Source of the DNA: Rhopalosiphum padi
Taxonomy: Eukaryota; Arthropoda; Insecta; Hemiptera; Aphididae
Direction: 5' to 3'
NCBI RefSeq assembly: GCF_020882245.1
Contig: NC_083599.1
Location: 6,944,001 to 7,008,000 of the forward strand
DNA: 64,000 nucleotides
The notes under the pieces are model-generated. The model was given only the letters and a program-made list of their open reading frames with translations. It made no database searches and was not told the origin of the DNA. Made by a program: the position numbers and the translations under genes. Positions 26,467 through 39,700 of the stretch are shown here, in pieces; positions within the stretch are counted from its first letter, which is position 1, and each line of letters begins with the position of its first letter.

Positions 26467-29375
26467 TTTTATTAAAAAGAAACTAAGTCTGCAGAAAAAA
26501 AATAATTTCTTTGAGATGATTCTATTATTTTTTTTTTTACATAACTTTCAGTTTTGTAATAGTATCATTATTCGTTAAAGACGATATTGCACGTATTCAT
26601 AACTAAATTAACGTAATACAAACAAAACCAAAATAGTAATAATAACTTATTACAAAATGAAGCAGTACAAATTGTGCCGCAACATTATAAAACAATTTTT
26701 TCCTCGTAACTCGAAAATCTTTCGGGGGAGGGGGGTTGAACCCCAACCATCCCCCCTGTATACACCCCTGGTTTTCAGCTTATTTATAAAAACGATAACC
26801 CAAATTATTATGCTTACTATATATTACATAACATTTATCGAATAAATTTTTTATTAAATCTCTTCAAAATTTATAAATTGTAATTAGAGTTATATTTTTT
26901 TAACTAAAGGCCGAGATTTTTGAGCCATTTTCTGAATTTGTGTCATCAAGAAAAAAGGTCTGCAGTGTAAGAAATTACACCATCTTTTGTTTTCAGACAA
27001 AAGTTTATTAGTGGTCGAGCTTATATTTGGACAATACCTACAACAACAAAAAAAACTTTCCCTCGAATAATTTTATATTACAATGCGCACGACATAATAA
27101 TGGAAAATAAGGTTGTAGGACTTAAACTTTGTATAATCGCATAGAAAAAGTAAAAAGTTTGGAAAGTTTGTTCTATTTTAGGTATTAACAAAATTCAAAA
27201 TTCTGGATAATTTATATTATTTCTGATGGCAAGGAAATTTATACGACGGACAGTTTACACAATTATAGGTAAAAAGAAACCGTACATAAATTGCATAAAA
27301 ACACAATTATTATCATCTATTATCAAGATATGTACTTCAAGTAGTCAAATAGTTTGATTGTAGATTTTATTACAAATATCATTACACTAATATTGATTGC
27401 GATAACAAATTTTAAGATATTTATCTTCTTCTCTAAAGTCAAGCCCAATTGAAGTCATCCATATTTTATTGTATCCACTTCTCGATTTAATACAGAGTTA
27501 AAACAGTTAAATTTTAAATTAATTATTTATCCTACACGAGTTTATCTCATACCAATCCTAATTATATCACTTTATATTATGAAGTTTTTCAAAATTATTC
27601 AAATGAGATTAGCAAAGTACTTTGTTATATCTATTCTATCACTTATTTAATTCGTTTTTTACAAACAGAGTATCGGTATTTTTTTTCGAAAAATTCACAA
27701 AATAAACCATTAAAAATTAAATATGCCATCTACTTTCTTTAAATCATCAGTTCACCACAATATTATGTGTCTTTGCTCATAATAATTGGAATCCCCAAAT
27801 TTGTTATTGCGGTTGCGGATAATATTACAATGATTTATTATATATTAAAAGATATTTTTATATATTTTTATTTAAGCTAATATTGAATTAACCGTTTATT
27901 ATGATGTTGACTTTTTTCGCATTTTTTATGATATTTTCATTTTTCAATTAAATATATAATACTCTTAAAATAATATTTTATAGTTTTAACTATAGAAATT
28001 ATATTTTTAAACGTTTATTGTCATATTTATGTATGGTTTCAAATGCTTTAATAAATTTTATATTTTATGTACAGAATATAATATTTGGTTAAAACGTTTT
28101 ATGTTTAAAATGCGGCTTTGCGTTATGATTTTCGCGAAGTTTTCGTCCATGTTTGTATGTACTTTCGATAGTGCCGGTATAAGAGCTCCATTCATAGATT
28201 TACAATATTATTAATGAAATATAACACATAAAACATGTATTTTATTAATTATTAAAATTCCCATAGATATACTAAAGACATTTTTGGTAAACATAAGATC
28301 ATAAAGTATTTTGCATACGTTAACTCGCGTAATTTTAACGTAATCACTAATCGTTATATTGTTATGATGAATAATATTGTTTCGAAATGACAAGTTTAAT
28401 ATTAAAATATTATTATTGACACAATTTATATTACAGACATCATCATAGTGGGTATTTTACATTTTTCTACTATCCTAATAATAAGTCTCAGATACGTTTC
28501 TATAGTACCTATTAACAATACATTTTATCAAAACGTTGTTAACCGAACAAAATATAATTTTTCGTACGTATATAATAGTAAACGATCATGTTTATTTTAA
28601 ATTTTAATTTTGTTACGATACGTGTTCATGTTACAGTATTCCGTATAGGTATTATACACTATCCTCGTGCATTTTATGGTATTAATATCTTACTGATAGT
28701 ATTCTACCGTTTTAATCGGAGTGAATAATATGTGTGTTTATATAGTACTGCTTATATCGGAAGATTGAATCAAAAACTAGCCAGACTAATAAATTTCAGT
28801 ATTCGTCGTAGCGATATATAAAATAAAAAACAACTTTAATGCCAAACATTAATGTCAGTGAAAATAATGAATTTATTTTGTTTACTCCTATAAATCATTA
28901 TGTAATATATTATACTAGATTAAAATTCATTTAACATGAATGTTATTTACTATTCAGCTGAGTACAGCTGTGTTGAACACATCATAACAATTTGTAGCGT
29001 TCTTAAGTTGTTTAAAATAAAATAATATCAAAGCAATTGATAATGATTTATTTTAAGATTTTATTTTCATCAGTGCAAAATGTATAGAAACTCAAAAACA
29101 TAATATAAGCACATTATAAAAAAAACTTAAAGTAGTAGGGCGCCTGTTTAAATGTTGCTGTTTCAGCTGATTGACGTGTTCAAACGTATATTTTTATATT
29201 TTTTATGTATATTTTTTCAACGTAATCTACTAATATATTATTATTGCTTACATTTTAATAGCTAACTACAATTTTATTTAATATTATGGCGTGGATTGAC
29301 ATTTTCTTTATTCTATAAGGAAAATGTTTTATAGCTACACTTTTAACTAGTCTAATATTATAGCAGTATAATAAG
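26467..29375. other. AT-rich stretch; possible hAT right end near 26776
   Basis: At 26720-26776 a G-rich run, the small palindrome GGGGTTGAACCCC and CCTGTATACACCCCTG look like the right end of a CAGGGGTGTATACAGG-type element. The left end was not found, and the 62-codon open frame over it is not a gene. The remainder is AT-rich with only unsupported short frames (28029-28214 and 28211-28393). Confidence 0.35.
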
Positions 29376-29423
29376 GTGTATACGTATATAACTACTATAT
29401 ATATATGTATATACGTATATCAC
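29376..29423. repeat. Strong hairpin with ATACGTAT arms
   Basis: The arms GTGTATACGTATATA (29376-29390) and TATACGTATATCAC (ending 29423) pair with a single-base bulge around a loop of about 17 nt made of TA repeats. It could be a decayed MITE tip or a simple-sequence hairpin. There is no miRNA-like mature sequence that I recognise. Confidence 0.6.
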
Positions 29424-29541
29424 TAATCAAAAAAACAAGAAAGTAAATTACATCATGCCGTATTGATTGAAATATTAGTTCTAAGTAATTTTTTATTCAA
29501 ATATCTAACTTTAAAACAAATTCTTACCTTCTATCAATTAA

Positions 29542-29918
29542 CTCGTTGACCGCCATGGGTTTTTTGTCATGTTACTCATAAACGCCATTAGATTCTACTC
29601 GAGATCTCACAAAGAATACTATGTATTATTGATTACTGAGATTCCATACGGGATCTCAGAAAAATTGATTTTTAGTGAGATCTCGATTAGGGTATCAATA
29701 ATCGGTATTTTTTCTTCGGATTTGAAAAGTACAGTGTTGCCACTTCCAGAATATATAACAAGTTTGTAAATATCATTATTGGTTTTTTTTTTTATCAATT
29801 TTCATTTTGATTTTTTAAATCGTCAAAACTATATCTAAGTAAATCTACCAAAAACGTCGTGGCGATGAGGACAATGTTGTAGAGATCTAATTTTAGATCT
29901 CATGGCGGTCAACGTGTT
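29542..29918. mobile_element. piggyBac-like MITE (about 377 bp)
   Basis: CGTTGACCGCCATG at 29544-29557 is matched exactly in inverted orientation by CATGGCGGTCAACG at 29901-29914. TTAA stands outside each end (29538-29541 and 29919-29922), although the spacer between TTAA and the repeat differs (2 versus 4 bases). Inverted repeats of this kind with TTAA targets are typical of piggyBac elements. Inside, AGATCT/GAGATCTC motifs recur several times near both ends. The 66-codon open frame at 29569-29769 is not transposase-like. Confidence 0.6.
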
Positions 29919-29963
29919 TTAAATAATTAATTTAAATCATTATTTAACAGCTACAGTAACCAC

Positions 29964-30767
29964 TAGGGCTAGGATCTATATGTATGAATTTGCTTGTTTT
30001 TTCCTTAAGTCCAAATTGTTTGGTTGTCAGATTTGTCCATGATTTGGCTTATTCTCGATTAAATAGAACCATTTTATTTTTTGCATATTTTGAACATAAT
30101 GCATATATTTTCATATTTACAGATTTTTGAGATTTTGATTTTTTTTAACTTAAATTTTTACATTTACAAAATGATTTAGCTTATTTAAAAAGTAATTTTT
30201 GTTTTTTCACCCAAGCTTTTACTAATCTAGAAAAAATAACACTATTTCTTGATGAAGGCTTAAAATGTATTTTAAATGTGAAAAATAAACTGTATAAATG
30301 TAACGTGAAGTAGCAGAATTGGTAAAAACTAAAATGGACTTGATACTAAAGAATAATAATGAATTAAAAACACTTAAAATTGTGTAGCTTTATAAACGAT
30401 CAATATGAAAAGGAAGAAGAAGATGTTAATATTAATTTAACTCCAGGAAAAATCGTGTCATTAAAATATGCTCCAATAACCTCGTGTGATGTGGAAAAGA
30501 GTCTTATTCAATATAAATCTATTCTACGTTCAAATCGCCGGTCGTTCGTATTTCAAAATTTGAAACAACATATCATAGTAGCATTTAATAATATAAACTA
30601 ATATTTAATGTAATTATATAAACAAATATTTAATGTAATAATAATAAAGTATGAATTATGATAAATAATAATATTCTAATAACGATTTGTTTTTGCATAT
30701 TTTTACATATTTTGGTAAATAAAATTCATATTTTACAATTTATAATTGCAAATAAATCCTAGCCCTA
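29964..30767 (+). mobile_element. hAT element deletion derivative (804 bp) with 8-bp target duplication
   Basis: The left end TAGGGCTAGGAT (29964) and right end ATCCTAGCCCTA (ending 30767) are perfect inverted repeats of 12 bp. The flanks GTAACCAC (29956-29963) and ATAATCAC (30768-30775) agree at 6 of 8 positions, differing only by transitions, as expected for an old hAT target duplication. The interior keeps AT-rich GCATATTTT-type subterminal DNA on both sides and the last part of a transposase gene. Confidence 0.8.
30307..30601 (+). pseudogene. C-terminal remnant of a hAT transposase (CGGBP1-like element type)
   Basis: Two overlapping frames together read as the end of a transposase. The first (30307-30387) encodes EVAELVKTKMDLILK and ends in TAG; the second (30368-30601) continues to KIVSLKYAPITSCDVEKS...LRSNRRSFVFQNLKQHIIVAF and ends in TAA. 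LKYAPITSCDVE-S followed by a basic RSNRRSF-type patch matches my memory of the C-terminal region of hAT transposases annotated in aphids as CGG-triplet-binding-protein-like. A +1 frameshift separates the parts, and the zinc finger and catalytic core are gone, so it cannot act as a transposase. It lies between the inverted repeats of the 804-bp element. Confidence 0.6.
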
Positions 30768-30775
30768 ATAATCAC

Positions 30776-33554
30776 TATACAATAGGTAGGTAGATATGCG
30801 AAATGTATACTATTATACATGTTTTTTATCAAAATATTTGTATTTACTATCTGATGATTCTGATGATATTAAACAAAAACTATATGAACGTTTTCTTTTT
30901 ATTTATCACTTAAAAAATGTAACTCTTTATAAATATTAAAAACTTTTTTCAAAGTTTTTTTGTAATGGTTATTCTGATAACACGCAAACTTTGCGTGAGG
31001 TGCAGTATGTTTATTTTCTTCTCTGAGCATTAACACCTATGTAATACCTAAATAAAGAATATCCTCACTATATCATATTATTAACGGTCCAAGTACTTAT
31101 TTTTAATATTTCTTATAAACAGGACATATAAAAAAACAAAAACTTATGTATAAGTACTATACTTTTACAGTATATTTAATGTTACTTATTAATTAAAGTT
31201 AAATAGATTTTATAATAATTTATAATTGAGGGTAAAATTAATTTTTTATTTATTTATAAAACTTTAAAAGTCGCTCTAAGGTATAATATTGATATCAGTG
31301 GCGTTTGTCAAGAGGGGAAAACAACTCGCCCCTCCTCGACCCTGAAGTTTTTAAGAAGAATTAATTTTTTATGTTATTTTTTTCGATCAATAATAACGAA
31401 AAACTAAAATATATTGTATGTAATCGAATTAATTGTGTTTTATTAATTAGGTACAGCAAATTGTTCATCATAATAACATTTATTTTGTTGATTATTCACT
31501 GTAGAAATAACGTAGCCTTATACTTTATTAAATAAATAACCTATAAAATGTTTTTTATAAATGTTTTCTTTTAATAGTTTTACATATTTAAAATTGAAAT
31601 GCTTAAAAATAGTAATAATTTTAGTAATTATATTATGTATAGAAAATGATAACTTAAAGAGGAATGTCTCCTCAAGCTTAAAATTATTAGTAATATAACT
31701 ATATTGCTACAAAAATATTGTATCCCCTATTTTTATTTTAACAAGATTTTGTCTTATTTAAATTTATTTAAAAACTGTTTTACACATTAGTAAAAAAAAA
31801 AAAAAAAAAATAGAGAGAAAGAAATAATTCCGCGGAAAGGTCTGCATTGGATAGCTCTTGAGTTTTATGTTTATGCGATTTGAGTGTCTCTAAACCACAG
31901 TTAAACGTGCAGTGACTTTAACAGTTCCACACACAACCACCGTCATATGTACCTAAAAATATTATACCCACACGTCATATTATAATATGGGTTGTGTTGT
32001 GTTTAATGCGCTGCGACCTTCGGTAATATAGTAAGTGATCGATCAAAAAGTCTAAAGTCGTTCGCGCGTTGTTTATATTTAATTTTTTTTCCGTAAGCGT
32101 CGAACTGATTGAAAAACTTAAACAGCGCGACTGTCAGACAGCATGCCGATTGCCGATTATTGCATTTTCGTGATGTACCGACAATCAAGGTACAAAATTT
32201 ATTGCTTTATACAAATATCATTATTATTTATTATTCATCCGAGTTCACCGGTCCTTTATCGGTTTATTATTTTTATTTTATAGTGCACAGTTTCAAACAA
32301 TACCTCAATAACTTAGTCCTGATATAGTAAATTCGTTTAGTATTCGTTAAATTCACGGTCAAAGACTGTAAATAAGAGAAAATTTTTTTTTTTTTTGACA
32401 ATTTTTATATTTATTATTTACATGTGCTCACCACTAGACAATGCCATCATATTAGTTTTATATTGAGTCTAGGAATTTCAAAGCTGGGCAAGTTGGTTAT
32501 TTTTAAAAAATTTAAAATTAAGTTACTCTAATATAAAAACTAATACAGACAATACAGTTAGAAAAGATATTTGTTGAAAATAATAACGAATTATAAAAGA
32601 AGTTAAAAAATTTTTTTTTTTTTTAGTTTTAAATATAAAATTTAAAAACTTTGCTCATATTTAATATGGTGAATTAAATTAATAATTAAGTACTATCAAT
32701 TAATATGTATAGCCGTGGTTTAAACCGTGTATTACAAGTATAGAGAATTTATAAGATATAATATGATGAGCAATGTATCTATTTTCATAAAATACTAAAT
32801 ATTAATTATTAATTATCATCCAGTAGGCAGTCGGCAGATTTACTGTTTTACATTAGGAATTTCGCAATAAAAATAAAAAAAACTTGTTACTTTTGGTTTT
32901 TTTGTCGTATTAGATAAAATTATTGAATTAAATTTAAGTTATAAAAATATATTTTAAATTAAAACCAACTAGTGAATTTAGAAAGTTAGTGCCAAGCTTT
33001 AAGGTATAGGTTCTTAAGAATACGTTTAAGAAAATATAATTTATTCATACGTCATGCCTATACATACCTACATTTACTTCGATTCCAATAAACGCGCTTA
33101 AATGCTATACATTTATTCTTTGTTCAATACGTTAACTTCTATTTGTATTTGTATTTGTAGAATAGTTTCCTTTGAGGTTGTCCGAAATTTGATGATTGTA
33201 ATTTATTTTTTGTTTTTTAGTGTTGATTTCTAACGTTATAATTGCAGCATTTAATATACAATTATGTTATGTTATCATCCTCTATCTATTCCATCTGTCG
33301 AATGCAAATAAACAATACACTATAAATTAAGTACCATGAGTACATATATATATAATATAATTAAAGTAATTTGTAAGATAGTGTACAAAAATAATTTCCC
33401 AGATTCACCGATATTCGATAATATTTTAACTATTATAAGGATATACGTATTATAATATTATAATATAATATATTATATGCGTAATTATTTTGAAATTGTT
33501 CACTATTATAAAATGAAATACGATTGATCAAGTAATATTATTATAATGACGTAT
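30776..33554. other. AT-rich stretch without a gene
   Basis: CAGTGGCGTTTGTCAAGAGG at 31296 looks like a hAT left end, followed by a small palindrome of AGGGG and CCCCT, but no right end was found. A 19-base A run is at 31792-31810. A GC-richer patch at about 31840-32190 carries overlapping unsupported frames. An ATAATATTATAAT-type palindrome lies near 33445-33485. Confidence 0.4.
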
Positions 33555-33960
33555 ATCCTGTGGGTGGATTTTAAAAAAGTAGTAGAGATTAATTTTTAAA
33601 AAAAGTTTTCATGTTTCTAAATTAAAGTAATTTGAAGTGCAGATTGCAAAAAAATATATATATTTATTATTTTTATGTTTTTGCTTTTTTGAATGAAAAT
33701 ATAATTTTATTTTATAAATTATAAGCATTTAAAGTCTAGCGCAGTTGTGAAAAATATTAAGCAGGGTAGTATTGTATAACCACTACGATCATTAAAACTT
33801 TAAACAACAGTATATACTACGTGTTAAAATCTGCATAACTTATTTCGTGTCAGAATGTGATATTAAAAATGTATGCTATCATTCAAAAAAATATAAAAAT
33901 AAAAAAAATGATAACAACACAAAGTTTTGTAATAATTTTAAAACACATAAAAAAATATTT
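33555..33960. repeat. Decayed relative of the fold-back element at 41.8 kb
   Basis: The segment TTTTGCTTTTTTGAATGA..ATA, then ATTTAAAGTCTAG, then AAGCAGGGTA, then CCACTACG follows the order of the 41837-42445 element (TTTTACTTTTTTGAATGAC, ATTTAAAGTTTAGA, GCAGGGTAA, CCACTCC). An opposing arm with ATCATTCAAAAAAATA starts near 33876. The outer ends are eroded, so the borders are approximate. Confidence 0.5.
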
Positions 33961-36440
33961 CCAATCACTTTAATACCTACGTAGAACGTACTATTATGTA
34001 GGACATTAATATTTACTGTAAAATGAGTAATTTTATAACAAATCATACGTTGCATTATATCAAATAGGTAATAAAGTAATAATATATAAATGTATTTTTT
34101 TTTAAATATTTATTCAACGAATATTTATATAATCATATACATTTACATAAGCGCAACAAGCAAAATATGTATTTAGTTGGTTTTAAGTAAATTGTGTATA
34201 GATATAATTTCTAGTGGCCAACTGATTAAATGTTTCGATTTCAAGTGTGCGTGAGACGTGTAGTACATTACTACGCTTATGGTTATATTTATACGAATTA
34301 GGGATGGCTTATCGCAATTACGAATTAGAATTTGCCCATATGACTAAAATAGTAGATTTACATAAAATGAGCTTAAATTCAACACATTTAATTTCAAATT
34401 TACGCTAGTTGTTTGCTAATATTTTATTATGAGAAAAATCCCATAAAAATCCAAAAAATTCGATGAGGAGATCGGTAGAAATATTTTTACAACCACTCCT
34501 GTGTTATTTTTAATTTTAAACATGATCAGGTGCCAAGCAAATTTTAAAATTAACCATACCAATTTATAATAATTTCATGCTAAATAAATAGCAAAACTAT
34601 TTTATGACTTTTTAAATTTATAATGTTTAGGAGAGGAGATCTGTGAAAACGTGTATGAGTTCCATGCATGACACGTCATATTCATATTATTATATAGGGC
34701 TGTAAATTGAATATATTTTAATTCGTGGTAACCTATTTTTATTATTTCAAGTTTAAATTCCTAGGCATTCTAGCACCAGTGTTAGTAAGATTAGTATAGA
34801 CTATAGAGTATAGACGACAGATCAGCGATGCAGGAGACGCCACGTACGAGCTCTTATCGTGTCACCCACATCCAGACACAATAAGAAAATGTATATTATA
34901 TTGCGGTATATTAGAATATGACTGTAAAATAAGTGGTACATAATTGGTCATGAATTGTATACATTATATTCTATACAGAATCATTGTTTGTTTTTACTGT
35001 TTCTTAAAAATACTATTAGTTGTTCTTCGTGTAAGAAATTATTTTTATATTTTTAAAAAATGTTGATGTTTTTATTTCAAGTGTTGTCCACAATACATTT
35101 CGTTACATTACAAATAATATTATATTATAGAGACGCATAATTTTATCTGGACACGAGAGTTCTCGTGTATGTTGATTTCAATCGGCATGACAGCTCGATA
35201 ACGATATAATATAATTTCTGGACGATATTTTTAGGACGTGTCCATTGCCGGTAGAACGAATAATATTCAAATTTGAGTACTTACTCCGTACTCCACGCGT
35301 GACGTATAAAACACAATCGAATGTATCCTCGTCACAATCATATTACGTATTGAAGAAATAGATATTCAGCCATACAGGTACTATTTTCTAGGTACCGTTT
35401 CCGTGTAATTGTAATCTACATAATAACAACGACGGGTGTACAATATAGTATCGTGATTGTACTAGGAACACGACATTCATTTATTCTTGGTAAATTTTTT
35501 GGTTTTTTTTTTTTAAACAAACGTTTTATTATTCTCAAAAATAATAATAATATTGAAAAATTGCTTCTTATAAAAAAGTTTTGAAAAATATAATATCCAT
35601 AGTTATTAAAACTAACTGGTGTGTTAAAAATCACTCTATGGAATAATAATATATAGGACATTCTACAAGGAATGAACCAACTTTGGTCGTTTATATTTTG
35701 TAACAGTTAAAGTTCCAAAACTTAAAATATATTTTTTACGTTATTAATTGACTAATTGTGTGTAGAAAAATTTTAACTCCCCTCCCCTTCTAAAATTCAA
35801 TCAAATCTTGGCTTAGATAGAGTCACATAGTAGTTAGTATTTATTAGAAATTTATAATATCTTTTAACATAATATGCTATAGCCCTATAGGTATAGTTTA
35901 AAATGCTTTGGTACCAAAGTATTTGAGTCAATAATAAAGCGAGATGTTCAAGAAAAATAAGTATATTCATTGAACTAAAAATATTAAATTTGGACATATA
36001 CTAATAAATATTCATTATTATGTATTTCTAATGTATGTTGTCATTCAAAAATATGATATCAATAAAAAAGAAAATATTTTTTATTTTCAAAATGTTGTTT
36101 TGTAATGAGTAATGACTTTCAAATTAAGTAAAAAATATATTTTTTTTAAATAGTATTAATTGCCAACGTATATTCAATAAAATCGATAGAATAAACGAAC
36201 AATTTGAAAATATGCTATTAAAAATATACATTTACCCCATTAACCACTATAGTGATATGTGAATGAGTCCATTAATTGTGAACCTAATGAGCGATGTTTA
36301 CTGTATCTTTTATACCATTATAAATGTATAAATATTTAAAAACAGTTCATTCTTTATGAAATGAATAAAACACTCAACGTCACAACGATTTAATATTTCT
36401 GTAGCCTTCTATATAAAAATTAATAAGGATGTAAAATATA
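33961..36440. other. AT-rich stretch without a gene
   Basis: Possible isolated hAT-like ends are TAGGGATGGCTTATCG near 34301 and TAGGGCTGTAAATTG near 34697, both unpaired. GTTGTCATTCAAAAATATG near 36039 resembles one arm of the fold-back family. GC-richer patches lie at 34770-34880 and 35140-35400. No gene is supported. Confidence 0.35.
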
Positions 36441-36720
36441 GTTTGGGTGATTCATTAAGCTGCGCACCTCCTATTTTATTAATTAATACAGTTATTTTAA
36501 GTCTAGTTTTTTGAGTTTTCTAAATAAAAAGTTTTAATTTTTTAAATTGTTTCTATTACTTAAACCTTAAAGTGTATATTGAAGTGTTATATTCTGTGGA
36601 GATGGAAACTCGTTTTTTCAAATGTGAATCCCCTATCCACAGTAAATTATTTAGCGGAAATTTTTTATGTACCATTCGACGTATTAAAATCAAAATTTAA
36701 ATAAATCGTTTTTAAGCTAT
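36441..36720 (+). repeat. Fragment with a mariner/fold-back-like terminus
   Basis: GGGTGATTCATTAAGC followed by GCGCACCTCC and ATTTTATTAATT parallels the terminus of the 41.8-kb fold-back (AGGTGATTTTTTTAAGC followed by ATTCCCACCCC). It suggests the same broad terminal family, but the opposite end is missing. Confidence 0.35.
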
Positions 36721-39700
36721 TTAAATAATTATTATACCTACTACCTAAAAAAGATAATAGGTCCATAAAGATGAATTTAAAAGATATAGCATCTGTGTTA
36801 ACATTTTAATGAATAATATTCTATAATCTAATAATCTATTATTAGATATTATCGAAGTATAATAAATATTAGATTAAATATTATATATATTTTAATTCTT
36901 AATATAAACATTTTAAAAATTCAGAAACAACGAGTTTAAAATTTGAATTAAGTATATCAACATTTTCAAAAAAAAATAAATAAAAATCCACTAAAATTTA
37001 CATTAAAACGGAAGGTTTTCATTAGAAAATCTGAATTTTGTATCGTAACAGGACAATTGTGAAATGGTAGAAAAATCTTAAGAAGAAATATTTTGAAATA
37101 TTTGAAAATTCCTAAGATAAAAATTTGAATACATTCTTTATTAAATAAAAATATGGAGTTCAGCGTGCTTGGTGATCCGTAATATTATATAACACATATT
37201 TGTGATGCATGAAATCGAAAATTTGGCTTTTGTAATATTATGTTTCTTTATTTCCTTCTCTATATTTTTGAAACGTCCAAGACCGTTAATAATCATTTCA
37301 CGTTGGACCAGTTACGTTGCCGTTTTTGCAGAGCTTAACTGTGTATTTTATTTATGACCGTGTTTTACATCATAATAATATTATTGCACACGGCGCACGA
37401 GTCGTTGACTTGGGCTTTATCGGGGCTTTCCGTCGAAACTTTTTACAGATGCGTAACGGAATCTTGGTGAATTAGATATAATTTTGCTGGAGCCCGGGAA
37501 ACATATTTACCTAATGACGTAGAAGTTTTCTTTAATGCCATTAGGTTACGCGATTTATACACAACGATTATCGTTAATAGTGTTATTATATTATTATATT
37601 GGACGAAAAATCTTAAATGGATTCGATGTGGTTCATAAAGTGTTTTCGTCCTCGTCGATTTTAATAACTGTGTAGAAATTGTTTAACGATGATTAGATAT
37701 AACTGTTATTGCGTTGTTTTATTATTGACTATAACGAATGAGGTATTGCGATAAATATTAAAACAAGTAATTGTTAAAAAATAAAATCTCAAAACAATAA
37801 TACAAGTCGGAAATTGAGTTACAAATTAATAATGAATACACTAACACCGATTAAATATTAATTTTCAATGGGTAACTATAATTTAAATCTATTTTCAATT
37901 GAGTATCATTGGCCAGGTTTTTATTATTATTATTATTATTTAAAGTTCAAAGTTCAGACTTTATCATACCAAATTACAGGGTGTGTATTGGTATTTTACT
38001 ATACATACTATTGAGAAACTGCGCCAATAATACATTTCCGTTATTTATATTAATTTACTGTAGGTAACACATTATTTTAAATGTATGGTACTAAATTTTT
38101 AATTTAATCGTAGTATTTGTCAGTTTATCTTGTACGGTAAATAATATTATGCATTTTTGTTGATTCTAATTAGGAGGTCTGGAAAATAAACCCTTTTTGA
38201 CCCTTAAAGATACCACAGGATAATTTTCATGTTTACGGATAAGGATGGAAAATAATCTTATTCTAGGAATTCTATTGTAAATTTGTAATATCAATGTTAA
38301 TTTATTCTTGTTCAAAATCTTAGTACCTATAGTGTTATTTTCGTCTTTTTACTTGAATATTTAAGTTTAAATTACATTGATAGCAATTTTAGTAAGTGTA
38401 TCTATATAGAAATGTTAAGATTTTAAATTATCATTTGCAGGACTTAAAATAAGAATACTAAAAATAACAAATTATAATCGTTCATTAAAATATACTGACG
38501 TTACCTAAACCATAATATAAAAAGCTTAATTTGTTGAAAAATAAAAGTTTTGTTAGTAGAAGTATAATATAATATGTAAGCATATTGTAATATATATATA
38601 TTTATAAATATGGGTGTGTAAGTTCCGAGTTCCCCACCGTAATTCCTCTTTGCACGTATTGTACCATCAACGTTGCCAACTCCAAGTTTTTACAATAAGT
38701 TAAAACAAACTGTTTTTACTGTTACAATTTATAACTGTAGGTACTTTGCTATAATATTTTTTTTATGAAAATCGTACGAAAGCTGAACAAACATTTAATA
38801 AGTCTTTTTTTATTATTATATACAACTGAGTCGATTTTTAAAAGAAAAACAGAAATTGGAGTTAGATAATATACAACCACATGATATAAACAATATTATT
38901 CAGAAGTCGTTATATCAAAGTTATAATGTTATAGTTATGTATTAAAGTTAAATATAATTTAAAAATGAAAAATAGTCAACTAAAATTTGATAGGCACATG
39001 GAATAATAATGAGTTGAGTGTACATTCCGGATACATAGTTTTTCGCCTAGTCAAAATATTGACAACTTTTTAAACCATTTTAATAAAATACGTATTCAGA
39101 TGAATTGTTATCTATCGTGCATACAGTCTACAAACTATAGAGTGTATGCTATTTAATCATATTGTGTCATATTGTTCTCATATATCATACTAATCGGTAT
39201 CATCTATAAAAAATAATATCATAGAACGTTATAAGTATAATTAACTAACACAATTAGAAAAAATTATAAAGTATTACTTTGTGTGAAAATAATTAGGAAG
39301 TTTGTGTGTCCTACCAGCAAGATTTTCAGCAATTGTTCGAGTCTACATACTTGACTGCTCCAATTTATTACATCTAAGTTAATTGATATAGATAGACAAG
39401 ATATGCCTAACAAAAGTTCTTTTAAAATTATTGATCAATATAATTTATGAAAATGTTGAAGAAAAAAATGCACGTAAAAAAATATTTTTACATGATGTAT
39501 TTTTAAAAATGAAACAATAACGCCAATGTTCTATGACTTATCAGTAATATAGGTAGCCTAATGTAGGTAGGTACTAATATACTATACAGTTTTCACATTT
39601 AAACTTTTAGCGTAGGTAGATGCTTACATAGCATATAGTATTTAATTTAAGAAAAAAAATAGAATATTAATTTGAAACTTCCTGTTGTAAGTAATTATTT

